From: Gemmiger formicilis
GTDB taxonomy: Bacteria; Bacillota; Clostridia; Oscillospirales; Ruminococcaceae
Length of the DNA stretch: 64,000 nucleotides
NCBI RefSeq assembly: GCF_024462815.1
Contig: NZ_JANGCG010000006.1
Coordinates: 62,001 to 126,000 of the forward strand
Direction: 5' to 3'
Shown here: positions 7,756 through 15,586 of the stretch, piece by piece
Position numbering within the stretch: position 1 is the stretch's first letter
How the letters are laid out: each line of letters opens with the position of its first letter
Translations under genes and position numbers: made by a program
Notes under the pieces: model-generated
The model's input: the letters and a program-made list of their open reading frames with translations, nothing else
Database searches by the model: none
What the model was told of the DNA's origin: nothing

Positions 7756-9684
7756 ATGAAAATGAAGAAAAAAGTTCTTAGCTTCCTGCTAACGCTTTGC
7801 CTTGTTATGACTTTCGTGCCAATGGCAGCGTTTGCTGAGGGACCCGACAAAATCTCAATCACAACAGTAGATGAGCTTTTGCAATTTGCAAAAGCTGTGG
7901 ACAATGGCGAATATGACGATAAAACAGATGCGGTTGTATCGCTTGATGCAGATTTGGATTTAACAGGTGTTGCGTGGAAACCGATTGGCAGCGTATTTGC
8001 TGCTGATGGAACTCTGCAGCATTACTTCAGCGGCAAATTTTACGGAAACGGACATACGATTTCCAATTTAGATTTTTCCGAAAACTATGGAAAGACAGAG
8101 TATCCGTCTTTTGGATTTTTCAGTGAGGTTTACGGCGCTGAAATTTCCGGTTTGACAATTCAAGGCAAGCTGGATGTGGCCAATTCAGAGTATGTCTATT
8201 TTGGAACGGTGGCGGGCGTTGCAGCAGGCAGCAAAATTTCTGACTGCGTTTCGGATGTATCGTTCACGGATACAGATAAATATATAAACGGTACTTTGGC
8301 TATGTGCGGATATGCGATAGATAGCACGATTGAACACTGCCAAAACAAGGGGAATTTTTCAATAACGAAGGATGTAACTTCTTTTCAGATGAGCGGTATC
8401 GTAGGTATTGCTCAAAACAGTACCGTACAGTATTGCGCCAATACAGGCGCTATGACCTCTTGGACACCCTGTACCGGCGGAATTGTTGGGCAGTTGATTC
8501 AGAACTCAAAGGTCATAAATTGTTATTCCACCGGGAAAATGGTCCCTCTTGGCAAGGGAGATAGGGATTTCGGCGGCATTGCAGGCACAGTTGGTGCAGG
8601 TACAGAAATCAGACATTGCTATTTCGCCGGGGAAGTGGATTTGTCTCAATATACTGCCACTAAACCTTATACGCGTTTAGGCGGTATTGCAGGCGGTGTT
8701 TCTTCTAATACACCAGTTTTTGAAAACAATTATTTCATTGAAACAGAAAATGCTACTGCTTGCAGTAAGTATACAGATGCAGGTACAGCAAAGACCCTTG
8801 ACTATATGAAAACCGAGGATTTCTATAAGGAAATCAATGCTGCCGGTGGCAATTATCGGCTTAATTCGGATGGTTTCCCGGCTTTGCCAGCACCGAAATA
8901 TGCAGTTTCTTTTGTTGTAACGCCTGCCGAGTTGGCGAATGTAGCCATTAAAGTGAATGGTCAGGAAGTAGCAAACCCTGTTGATTTGGAAGCGGGTACT
9001 TATACTGTCGAAGTCAGCGCAGATAATTGCGAGGATTTCAATTCCGATATTACGATTACGGCTGATACAGCAACGCATACGCAGACCATTGCAATGACTT
9101 ATTTGCCTGCCAACTACACTAAGGTCGACGAAGCCATCGCCAAGGCAAAGGCACTGAACAAGGACAACTACAAGGACTTCACCGGCGTGGAAACCGCCGT
9201 CAATGCTGTTGTCCGTGACAAGAATATCACTGAACAGGGCGAAGTGGATACAATGGCGAAGGCTATTGAAGATGCCATTATCGCCCTGCAGTACAAGGAT
9301 GCTGACTACACCAAGGTCGATGCAGCCATTGCCAAGGCAAATGCACTGAACAAGGCCAACTACAAGGACTTCTCCGCTGTGGAGGCCGCTGTCAATGCCG
9401 TTGTCCGTGGTAAAAACATTACCGAGCAGAGCGAAGTGGATGCTATGGTAAAAGCTATCGAAGATGCCATTGCAGCCTTGCAGTACAAGGACGCTGGCAA
9501 GACCACACCGACACCTGCCGCAACGCCCGCGCCGACTCCCGCTGTGACAACCGCGCCTCAGAGCATCATTCCGCAGACCGGCGACACAAGCAACCCTGCT
9601 CTGTTGGTTGTCCTTATGCTGGTCAGCGGTAGTGCAGCCATTGGAACAGCCGTTGTTGCCGGCAAGAAAAAGCACAACAGATAA
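7756..9684 (+). CDS. Cell-wall surface protein with GLUG-like and FIVAR repeats
   Basis: A 642-aa secreted protein. Residues 1-28 are a signal peptide ending AAFAEG. The middle (about 40-370) has GLUG-like repeats such as GGIVGQLIQNSKVINCYSTG and GGIAGTVGAG. Two FIVAR-like repeats follow (about 455-580) with the pattern YTKVD.AIAKA.ALNK and AIEDAI.ALQYKDA. A Pro/Thr linker leads to the sorting signal IPQTGDTSNP, a hydrophobic helix and the tail GKKKHNR. It is probably sortase-anchored and adhesive, though no sortase is in the window. Start: GAGGAATG precedes ATG 7756, and ATG 7762 is also possible. The signal peptide, FIVAR repeats and anchor closely match the ICE-borne paralogue at 54966-57119, while the middle differs. 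Confidence 0.9.
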   Translation: MKMKKKVLSFLLTLCLVMTFVPMAAFAEGPDKISITTVDELLQFAKAVDNGEYDDKTDAVVSLDADLDLTGVAWKPIGSVFAADGTLQHYFSGKFYGNGHTISNLDFSENYGKTEYPSFGFFSEVYGAEISGLTIQGKLDVANSEYVYFGTVAGVAAGSKISDCVSDVSFTDTDKYINGTLAMCGYAIDSTIEHCQNKGNFSITKDVTSFQMSGIVGIAQNSTVQYCANTGAMTSWTPCTGGIVGQLIQNSKVINCYSTGKMVPLGKGDRDFGGIAGTVGAGTEIRHCYFAGEVDLSQYTATKPYTRLGGIAGGVSSNTPVFENNYFIETENATACSKYTDAGTAKTLDYMKTEDFYKEINAAGGNYRLNSDGFPALPAPKYAVSFVVTPAELANVAIKVNGQEVANPVDLEAGTYTVEVSADNCEDFNSDITITADTATHTQTIAMTYLPANYTKVDEAIAKAKALNKDNYKDFTGVETAVNAVVRDKNITEQGEVDTMAKAIEDAIIALQYKDADYTKVDAAIAKANALNKANYKDFSAVEAAVNAVVRGKNITEQSEVDAMVKAIEDAIAALQYKDAGKTTPTPAATPAPTPAVTTAPQSIIPQTGDTSNPALLVVLMLVSGSAAIGTAVVAGKKKHNR

Positions 9685-9721
9685 CTGAACAGCAACCTAT
9701 TCGCTCTATCTTCCGAGCAAG

Positions 9722-9753
9722 ACAAAAGCGCCGTAGCAATACGGCGCTTTTGT
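9722..9753. terminator. Bidirectional terminator
   Basis: ACAAAAGCGCCGTA / TACGGCGCTTTTGT, a 14-bp stem with a 4-nt loop, between convergent genes (surface protein + and histidine kinase -). Confidence 0.9.
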
Positions 9754-9832
9754 GTTACCCGGAAGCGACAACCAGCGGCAAGCAGCAAACGGCGGTAAGG
9801 ATACCTCCGCTGTCTTGATTTGCAAAAAGCTG

Positions 9833-12676
9833 TCATGACTTATTCAGATTTCTCGCAATGACTTTGGCTGCCTCTGCCACATTAAGAGGCTTGGAAATAT
9901 GACCGTTCATGCCCGCATCCAGAGAGGTCTGCACATCCTCCGCAAAAGCGTTGGCCGACAGTGCAATGATGGGGATTTCTTCTGCATCCGGGCGTTCCGC
10001 CTGCATGGCGCGGATGGCTTTTGCTGCCTGCAGTCCGTCCATTTTCGGCATCATAATGTCCATCAGGATAATATCATAGGTACCCGCCGGGTGATTGGCA
10101 AACAGGTCGACAACCTCCTGCCCGTCCGCCGCATGGGTTACAATCATCCCCGAATCCTCTAACAGTATCGTGGCAAGCTCGGCGTTCAAATCGTTATCCT
10201 CTGCCAGAAGCACCTTGACCCCTTTCAGGCTTTTGTGCTTTGCCGGCTTCTTTGTTTCTTCGACCTTTTCAGAGCTTGTCAGCTCCATGGGGATTTCCAC
10301 GGTAAAGGTCGTGCCGACTCCCTTTTTGCTTTCCACCGCAATGGTTCCGCCCATCAATTCTACATATCTCTTTGCGATGGGCATACCCAGACCTGTGCCT
10401 TTATACTGCGTTCTTGCGTCGTTTTTCTCCTGTTCAAATTCGTCAAAGAGCTTTGTCAGAAATTCCTCGCTCATACCGACACCGGTATCCTGAACTCGAT
10501 AGCAAACCACTCTGTGCTGTGCATCAGCTCCCGGACGGTTGCTCACATCCAGACGGATCGTACCGCCGTCATTGGTGAATTTTACGGCGTTGTTCAGGAT
10601 GTTGACCAGAATCTCCCGGATGCGGACAGGCTCCGTCATGACATAGGGATTTTCCATCGGTTCACGGTGTACCTCAAAGTTCAGGCTCCGGTTCAGAAGG
10701 GTACCGTTTATGATTTCAACTGCACTATCCGTAACGGCGGTGATATCCGCCGGAACCGGGGAGAATTCCACCTTTCCGCTTTCGATGCGGCTCAAATCCA
10801 GTATATCATTCAACAGGGACAGCAGATGATCCGAGCTGTCCTCGATTTTTTTCAGGCAGTTGTGGATTTCGGGTACAGAATCCTGATGCAACGCGATATT
10901 CGTAAAGCCGATGATGGCATTCATCGGGGTACGGATATCGTGGGACATATTGGAAAGAAAGACACTTTTTGCTTTGCTGGCGGCTTGCGCCTGCTCTGCA
11001 AGGGCGGTCATTTCTTCTGCTTTCTGCTGGGCGGCAAGCTGTAATTCTCTGCGCGTCTGCAAACGGCTCATAATAATAATCAGCGTGACCGCCATACATG
11101 AGATAAATACGATGATAAGGAAAGCCGCAGCCGGATGCAGGCGGAGCATATCTGCAAAGGTCAGATTTGTCGCTTTATATGTGGTGTACTGCACCGCAAG
11201 ATCCTCGACAAGATTCTCCGGCATCGCGTACATTGCCTTTGTCAGGATACCTGCCAGCGCGTGATTTTCCTTGGAGGAAACCACCATGCGGTAGCTGAAG
11301 GTGGGCTGTTCCAGCAGCGTGTAGGTCATGGTGCCTGTCGTGTCGCCGTTGACAAACGCCTGCGCCATATAATAGTAGACAAACGCTGCATCCGCCTTGC
11401 CGTCACGGACAGCTTCCATCATCTCCTGACGGGTACTGCACATCAGTTTTTCCGCACCGGGTGCCACTGCATCTGCAATCGACTGGGCCGCGGTCTGATT
11501 GACCGTGGCGACGACATGGATGTTCCCGTCAAAATCTTTCCGCGTCACCCTTGCCATGCGCATCGTGATATAGGGTGCGGTCAATCCCCATTCTTTGGTT
11601 TCTGCGTAATTGTCCGTATCCAATCGTGCATCAATGCTGATGTCTACCGCGGTCTTATCGCTTTGATACGCGATATATTCATCTCTGGTTGCGGGGACAA
11701 GAAATTCATAGGAAAGCCCGGCATAGTCCGCTATCTTCCGGAAATAGTCCGGGAGAATGCCCTTTACCTTGCCATCTTCTGTATAAGAATAGGGATACCG
11801 GGTCGGGTCGCACAGGATGTGAAGGGGATTGTCCTTGGAATATTGGGCGATGATGCGATTTTCTTCTTCCGTATACTCCAGATTTTTGGCATCGGTGCTT
11901 TCGTGATTTTTGTTATAGAGGGTCGTTTTCCAGTTGCCCTCGGCGGCGTTCATCTGATCGATTGCATAATTTACCTGGTTCAGAAGCTCGGTATTTCCTT
12001 TTTTGACGATCACATAAAAATCACTGCTGCCGAATTTTTCAAGGATGCGCTCGTTGTTTATCCTGCGCAGGGAACTGGTGACAATGGCATCGACCGTTCC
12101 GTTCTGAAGGGCCGCTGCCATCTCCTCAGTCGAATCGAAATAAACCGATGTGTAGGTAAAGCCTTTGGTCTGTGCATACTCTGCAAATTCAATATTCCGG
12201 GAGTTTCCGTTCAGGAGTGCAACACGCATCCCATTGTAGGTACTGTATTGCCCCTCAACGATAGCAGTATTATCGCCGCGGATCGTCAGGATATCGTTGC
12301 TGGTTCCGATGGGACGGGAAAAATCAAACAATTTTTCGCGGTCAGGCGTTTTGCTGGCAGAAGTGACCATGTCGATCTCGCCGTTCAGCAGCATCTGCTG
12401 CATATCCTCCCAGCTTTTGTCATAGCCGATGTACTCATAGTCTGCATCCCAATAGCGCGCCATCAGGCGGAGGAAATCATAGCCGTAACCGCTGCGGTTT
12501 CCATCCTCATCCATCATGTGATAGCCGTCCATCGCAAAAAAGCCAACGCGCACGTGCTCATGCTGGCTTTCCGCCTCTTCCGCACGCGCCGGGAAAGACA
12601 GCAGCGCCGTTAGAATCAGCATCGCTGTCAGAATGGCCAGCTGCCTGTAAACACCGGCTCGCTTTATAAGATTCAT
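9833..12676 (-). CDS. BvgS-like hybrid sensor histidine kinase
   Basis: A 947-aa membrane hybrid kinase. An N-terminal signal/TM segment is followed by two periplasmic-binding-protein (SBP_bac_3) domains, about 38-265 (HVRVGFFAMDGYHMMD...) and 285-505 (NPLHILCDPTRYPYSY...). A membrane helix (about 520-545), coiled coil, HisKA with NMSHDIRTPMNA (His about 579), HATPase with NILNNAVKFTNDGG and DTGVGMSEE, and a C-terminal receiver with DIILMDIMMPKMDG (Asp about 870) follow. There is no Hpt domain, so phosphate must leave through another protein. The tandem SBP domains suggest sensing of an amino acid or similar small solute. The ATG is preceded by AGAGGGGAT. Expression probably depends on the c-di-GMP riboswitch and hairpin upstream. 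Confidence 0.93.
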   Translation of the reverse strand: MNLIKRAGVYRQLAILTAMLILTALLSFPARAEEAESQHEHVRVGFFAMDGYHMMDEDGNRSGYGYDFLRLMARYWDADYEYIGYDKSWEDMQQMLLNGEIDMVTSASKTPDREKLFDFSRPIGTSNDILTIRGDNTAIVEGQYSTYNGMRVALLNGNSRNIEFAEYAQTKGFTYTSVYFDSTEEMAAALQNGTVDAIVTSSLRRINNERILEKFGSSDFYVIVKKGNTELLNQVNYAIDQMNAAEGNWKTTLYNKNHESTDAKNLEYTEEENRIIAQYSKDNPLHILCDPTRYPYSYTEDGKVKGILPDYFRKIADYAGLSYEFLVPATRDEYIAYQSDKTAVDISIDARLDTDNYAETKEWGLTAPYITMRMARVTRKDFDGNIHVVATVNQTAAQSIADAVAPGAEKLMCSTRQEMMEAVRDGKADAAFVYYYMAQAFVNGDTTGTMTYTLLEQPTFSYRMVVSSKENHALAGILTKAMYAMPENLVEDLAVQYTTYKATNLTFADMLRLHPAAAFLIIVFISCMAVTLIIIMSRLQTRRELQLAAQQKAEEMTALAEQAQAASKAKSVFLSNMSHDIRTPMNAIIGFTNIALHQDSVPEIHNCLKKIEDSSDHLLSLLNDILDLSRIESGKVEFSPVPADITAVTDSAVEIINGTLLNRSLNFEVHREPMENPYVMTEPVRIREILVNILNNAVKFTNDGGTIRLDVSNRPGADAQHRVVCYRVQDTGVGMSEEFLTKLFDEFEQEKNDARTQYKGTGLGMPIAKRYVELMGGTIAVESKKGVGTTFTVEIPMELTSSEKVEETKKPAKHKSLKGVKVLLAEDNDLNAELATILLEDSGMIVTHAADGQEVVDLFANHPAGTYDIILMDIMMPKMDGLQAAKAIRAMQAERPDAEEIPIIALSANAFAEDVQTSLDAGMNGHISKPLNVAEAAKVIARNLNKS

Positions 12677-12717
12677 AGTACGATCCCCTCTATGTTTATA
12701 TTCTATGTATGGCGCCT

Positions 12718-12769
12718 AAAAAAGCAAACAACGCTTTCAAGGTATGGCGAACCCATACCTGAAAGCGTT
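12718..12769 (-). terminator. Hairpin plus T6 in the kinase 5' leader (possible attenuator)
   Basis: The arms 12730-12747 and 12753-12769 pair over 17 bp with one bulged A. On the minus strand the hairpin is followed by GTTTGC and T6, 42 nt before the kinase start. Position and form suit a transcription attenuator downstream of the riboswitch. Confidence 0.65.
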
Positions 12770-12852
12770 ATCTAACCTTATAAAACAATATTTGCGGGCA
12801 ACTGAAAACGGCAGAGCATTATAGTTGCTCTGCTCCGCTCTGTTCTGTGGTC

Positions 12853-12882
12853 AGTATATCGCTGTGCATTCACCCTTGTCAA
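12853..12882 (-). promoter_or_regulatory. Second possible kinase promoter
   Basis: Minus strand -35 TTGACA (12877-12882), 18-nt spacer, -10 TATACT (12853-12858). It lies between riboswitch and hairpin, so it would bypass the riboswitch but not the hairpin. Confidence 0.5.
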
Positions 12883-12940
12883 CCCATGTTTTCAAAAAAG
12901 AACACAAAGCTACTGATGACAGAAAAAGCAACAATTTCTT

Positions 12941-13012
12941 GCTGGCAACTGGCTGACCCAATGGGTCCCTATAGCTTTGCGTCGCCGGCTTGCGCCGGGT
13001 TTGCTTATGAAC
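12941..13012 (-). promoter_or_regulatory. Cyclic-di-GMP-I (GEMM-I) riboswitch aptamer
   Basis: The minus strand carries the GEMM-I pattern in order: GCAAACC, a P2 hairpin CCGGC-GCAA-GCCGG (GNRA loop), the hallmark GACGCAAAGC, ATAGGG, a P3 hairpin GACCC-ATT-GGGTC, then CAGCCAGTTGCC closing P1. It lies on the same strand as the histidine kinase gene, about 265 nt upstream, just after a good promoter (13025-13053). Binding of c-di-GMP is a family property. Which way it switches cannot be told from the sequence. Confidence 0.88.
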
Positions 13013-13024
13013 TTATTAACAGGT

Positions 13025-13053
13025 ATTATACCATATAATTCGTCGATGGACAA
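13025..13053 (-). promoter_or_regulatory. Promoter driving the riboswitch transcript
   Basis: Minus strand -35 TTGTCC (13048-13053), 17-nt spacer, consensus -10 TATAAT (13025-13030), about 13 nt before the aptamer. Confidence 0.75.
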
Positions 13054-13096
13054 GTCAAAAATCAGAATAAATTCAAATGAATTCATTACGAAAAAT

Positions 13097-13202
13097 GGCT
13101 TAGGTATAGGAAATGCCGGTGGTGGGGGTCTCCCGCGCCCTCGCAAACAGCCCACTGGGCTGATTTGCGTCCCGCTGCGGCGGGAACGGGCTGTTCGACC
13201 CC
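13097..13202. repeat. Degenerate attR-like remnant plus branched palindromic element
   Basis: 13097-13130 matches the ICE right end (62100-62133: tRNA-Leu 3' tip plus one terminator arm) at 30 of 34 positions. The next part, 13125-13202, is closed by GGGGTC/GACCCC and contains two hairpins, GCAAACAGCCCA/TGGGCTGATTTGC and CCCGC/GCGGG. There is no convincing ORF. It looks like the scar of an earlier insertion at this tRNA joined to a structured repeat. Confidence 0.55.
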
Positions 13203-13217
13203 TCAACACTGGGAAAT

Positions 13218-13262
13218 AAAAATAAGTCCCCCAGCTGTATCCCGGCTGGGGAACTTATTTTT
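13218..13262. terminator. Original terminator of tRNA-Leu
   Basis: A strong inverted repeat, AAAAATAAGTCCCCCAGC with GCTGGGGAACTTATTTTT (one mismatch). It lies directly next to attL, where the 3' end of tRNA-Leu would have been before the ICE inserted. Confidence 0.85.
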
Positions 13263-13263
13263 A

Positions 13264-13317
13264 TGCCGGTGATGGGGGTCGAACCCATACGGTGTCACCA
13301 CCAACGGATTTTGAGTC
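13264..13317. repeat. attL: 54-bp direct repeat of the tRNA-Leu 3' end
   Basis: Perfectly identical to 62117-62170. It contains the anticodon-loop 3' side, variable arm and T-arm of tRNA-Leu(CAA). After 13317 the sequence diverges (GCCCC versus CGTCT). Not a functional tRNA. Confidence 0.95.
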
Positions 13318-13447
13318 GCCCCAAATGAGCGGAAATATGCGGTGTTTTTAGGAATTTCAAGGAACTTATTTTCTGCTCTTCTTCAACGAAAAGATGCCGT
13401 GTTACGGCATAATTTTCAATTTTCGAACGCACTCTCGATTGAAAAGC

Positions 13448-13511
13448 TGGCAGACCCAACGGAATCGAAAATTGTTCTTACATTGTGGACAATCTTTCAA
13501 AAATGGCAGAC
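13448..13511 (+). repeat. Left-end TGGCAGAC repeats (possible integrase arm sites)
   Basis: TGGCAGAC occurs at 13448-13455 and 13504-13511, within 200 nt of attL, and four more times near attR. The rest of 13318-13773 is AT-rich, with TTTTCAAT/ATTGAAAA inverted repeats and no convincing gene. Confidence 0.5.
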
Positions 13512-13773
13512 CAAAAACTATTGCATTCGGAAAATAAAAGCACATAAAAAACGGCAGTACCCAATAGCGGACATTTTTCTACTATCTAACGGTTTGGCGA
13601 CCCGCTATTATTCAAAAACTGTCATTCTGCCACTTTGTTACACTTGTCAAAACTATCCAAGGGGAAACTATATCTTTTTATAGGAATAGGGCGCGGCGCG
13701 TTCCTCTCCCCCACACCCCCTCTCCAGCTGGCTGAAGAAACAGCCAACTGAAAAAGAGAATATCGGCTCTTAT

Positions 13774-13807
13774 AAGCATCTTACCTGTCCACAGGCAAGG
13801 TGCTTTT
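13774..13807 (+). terminator. Terminator before the first ICE gene
   Basis: AAGCATCTTACCTG / CAGGCAAGGTGCTT with T6, about 25 nt before the first ORF. It would insulate the operon from chromosomal transcription or act as an attenuator. Confidence 0.7.
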
Positions 13808-13832
13808 TTAATTTCAAAAATCGGAGGTTATC

Positions 13833-14768
13833 ATGGGTAAATATCAGAAAAACATCGAAGCGGCAAGGCGCATCAGCGTAATGCAGTATCTCGAAACCTA
13901 CCACCCCGGCGAGCTGGTTCGCAAAACGGACAAGGAGTATTGCACCAAGACGCACAGCAGCCTTGTTATCACGCCCGCAAATGGGCTGTTTCACTGGTTT
14001 TCGCAGAGCAAGGGTGGCAACAATGCACTCGACTATCTGGTAAAGGTCGAGGGCATGGATTTTGTCTCAGCGGTACGGTTGCTGAACGAAATGACACCGA
14101 TGCCGGTCTCTGTTCAGACGGCTAAGGCAGCACCTGTGCAGCAGCAGACATCCCGCCCCTTTGTGCTGCCGCCTGCGGACAGGAACACCGAAGCTGCAAC
14201 GGCCTATCTGATGCACCGTGGCATCAGCCCGAAAGTGCTGCGCTACTGTGTGGGTAGTGGAATCCTATACCAAACTACGCGCGGCAACTACCGCAACTGC
14301 GTTTTTGTGGGCAAAGATGAAAACGGCGTACCGCGCTCTGCTTTTCAGCGCGGCTGTCAAGGCAGCTTTCGCGGAGATGTCGCGGGCAGCCAAAAACAGT
14401 ATGGCTTTCTGATTCCCGCCGAATCAGAAAACTGCGATACCGTGGAAATCTACGAAGCCCCCATTGATGCCATGTCCGGCGCAACGCTGCGGCAGTACAA
14501 ACACGATTCCCCGTGGCGTAGCGTCCACTACTTGGCGCTGGGCGGGTTGAACCATCAGCCGATTGACTACTTTTTGCAGCAGCATCCCGAAGTAAAGCGC
14601 GTGTCGCTTTGCTTTGACCGTGACGACCCCGGACGAAACTTCACAAAAATTGTTGCGAAACAGCTTGCAGAACGCGGATATATCGTACAGGACGCGCCCC
14701 CGGCCATAGGCAAGGATTATAACGACTATCTGCTGGCGGCTCGTAGACTTATCAGCATGGAACGGTAA
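13833..14768 (+). CDS. CHC2/toprim primase-like protein (DUF3991 type)
   Basis: A 311-aa protein resembling the DUF3991/toprim family of mobile elements. The N-terminal 90 residues resemble a DnaG-type domain (VMQYLETYHPGELVRKTDKEYCTKTHSSLVITP, then WFSQSKGGNNALDYLVKVEGMDFVSAVRLL). A toprim-like C-terminal part has VEIYEAPIDAMSG and VSLCFDRDDPGRNF, the latter matching the toprim DxD. The role is probably priming or handling of ICE DNA after transfer. GGAGG lies 8 nt before the ATG. It is the first gene of the ICE and sits 11 nt before parA. Confidence 0.85.
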   Translation: MGKYQKNIEAARRISVMQYLETYHPGELVRKTDKEYCTKTHSSLVITPANGLFHWFSQSKGGNNALDYLVKVEGMDFVSAVRLLNEMTPMPVSVQTAKAAPVQQQTSRPFVLPPADRNTEAATAYLMHRGISPKVLRYCVGSGILYQTTRGNYRNCVFVGKDENGVPRSAFQRGCQGSFRGDVAGSQKQYGFLIPAESENCDTVEIYEAPIDAMSGATLRQYKHDSPWRSVHYLALGGLNHQPIDYFLQQHPEVKRVSLCFDRDDPGRNFTKIVAKQLAERGYIVQDAPPAIGKDYNDYLLAARRLISMER

Positions 14769-14779
14769 AGGAGCGGAAC

Positions 14780-15586
14780 ATGAAAACTATTGCAGTTGCA
14801 AACCAAAAAGGCGGTGTGGGCAAAACGACCACCACAGTAAACCTCGGCACAGCACTTGCGGCTATGGGCTACAAGGTGCTGTTGGTGGACGCCGACCCGC
14901 AGGGTGATTTGAGCAGCTATCTCGGCTATGCGGGCACCGAAAACGGCGCAACAATCAGCGACCTAATGGAATCTGTTATCAAGGACGAAAAGCCGCCAGA
15001 AGTGGTAATTCACCATGAAGAAAAGGTGGATTTCATTCCCTCCGACATTGGTCTGTCTGATATGGAAGTGAGCCTTGTAAATGTTATGGCGCACGAAAAA
15101 ATCATGGAACAGGCATTGGAGCCGTTTAAGGATAAATATGACTACTGCTTGATCGACTGTATGCCCTCGCTGGGCATCATCACCGTGGCATCGCTTGTTG
15201 CGGCGGATCGAGTGCTGATTCCTGTGCAGGCACAGCATTTCGCCCTCAAAGGTCTGGTATCCCTGTTCAAATCCGTCAACCAAGTAAAGCGCCGTATCAA
15301 TCCCCGGTTGGATATTGACGGCATTGTGCTGACGATGGTGGACAAGCGCACCAACCTATCCAAAGATGTGTGTGTTGCCCTGCGCAGTGCCTACGGTCAC
15401 GCGCTGAAAATTTACCGTGCAGAAATCCCGGTCAGTACGCGCACAGCAGAAAGCGCTGCCAGTACACATAGCGTGCTGACCTACGATGCCAACGGGCCAG
15501 CCAGTATGGCATATAAAGCGCTTGCCAAGGAGGTGACGGAAAATGAGAGAGTACGGCAGCAACATCAATCTGCCCTCGCTCGATAA
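14780..15586 (+). CDS. parA: ParA/Soj-type ATPase
   Basis: A 268-aa Walker-type partition ATPase. It has the deviant Walker A KGGVGKTTTT (residues 10-19), DADPQGDLSSYLGY, Walker B YDYCLIDCMPSLG and the QAQHFALKG segment typical of Soj/ParA. It probably stabilises the excised circular ICE by segregation with the ParB encoded next. The end overlaps the parB start by 44 nt. The C-terminus extends as a basic tail (RVRQQHQSALAR) because of that overlap. Confidence 0.95.
   Translation: MKTIAVANQKGGVGKTTTTVNLGTALAAMGYKVLLVDADPQGDLSSYLGYAGTENGATISDLMESVIKDEKPPEVVIHHEEKVDFIPSDIGLSDMEVSLVNVMAHEKIMEQALEPFKDKYDYCLIDCMPSLGIITVASLVAADRVLIPVQAQHFALKGLVSLFKSVNQVKRRINPRLDIDGIVLTMVDKRTNLSKDVCVALRSAYGHALKIYRAEIPVSTRTAESAASTHSVLTYDANGPASMAYKALAKEVTENERVRQQHQSALAR

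Noticed and set aside
12847..13288. Short ORFs between the kinase and attL
   Set aside because: They overlap the riboswitch, hairpins and tRNA remnant, have no ribosome sites and no recognisable sequence.
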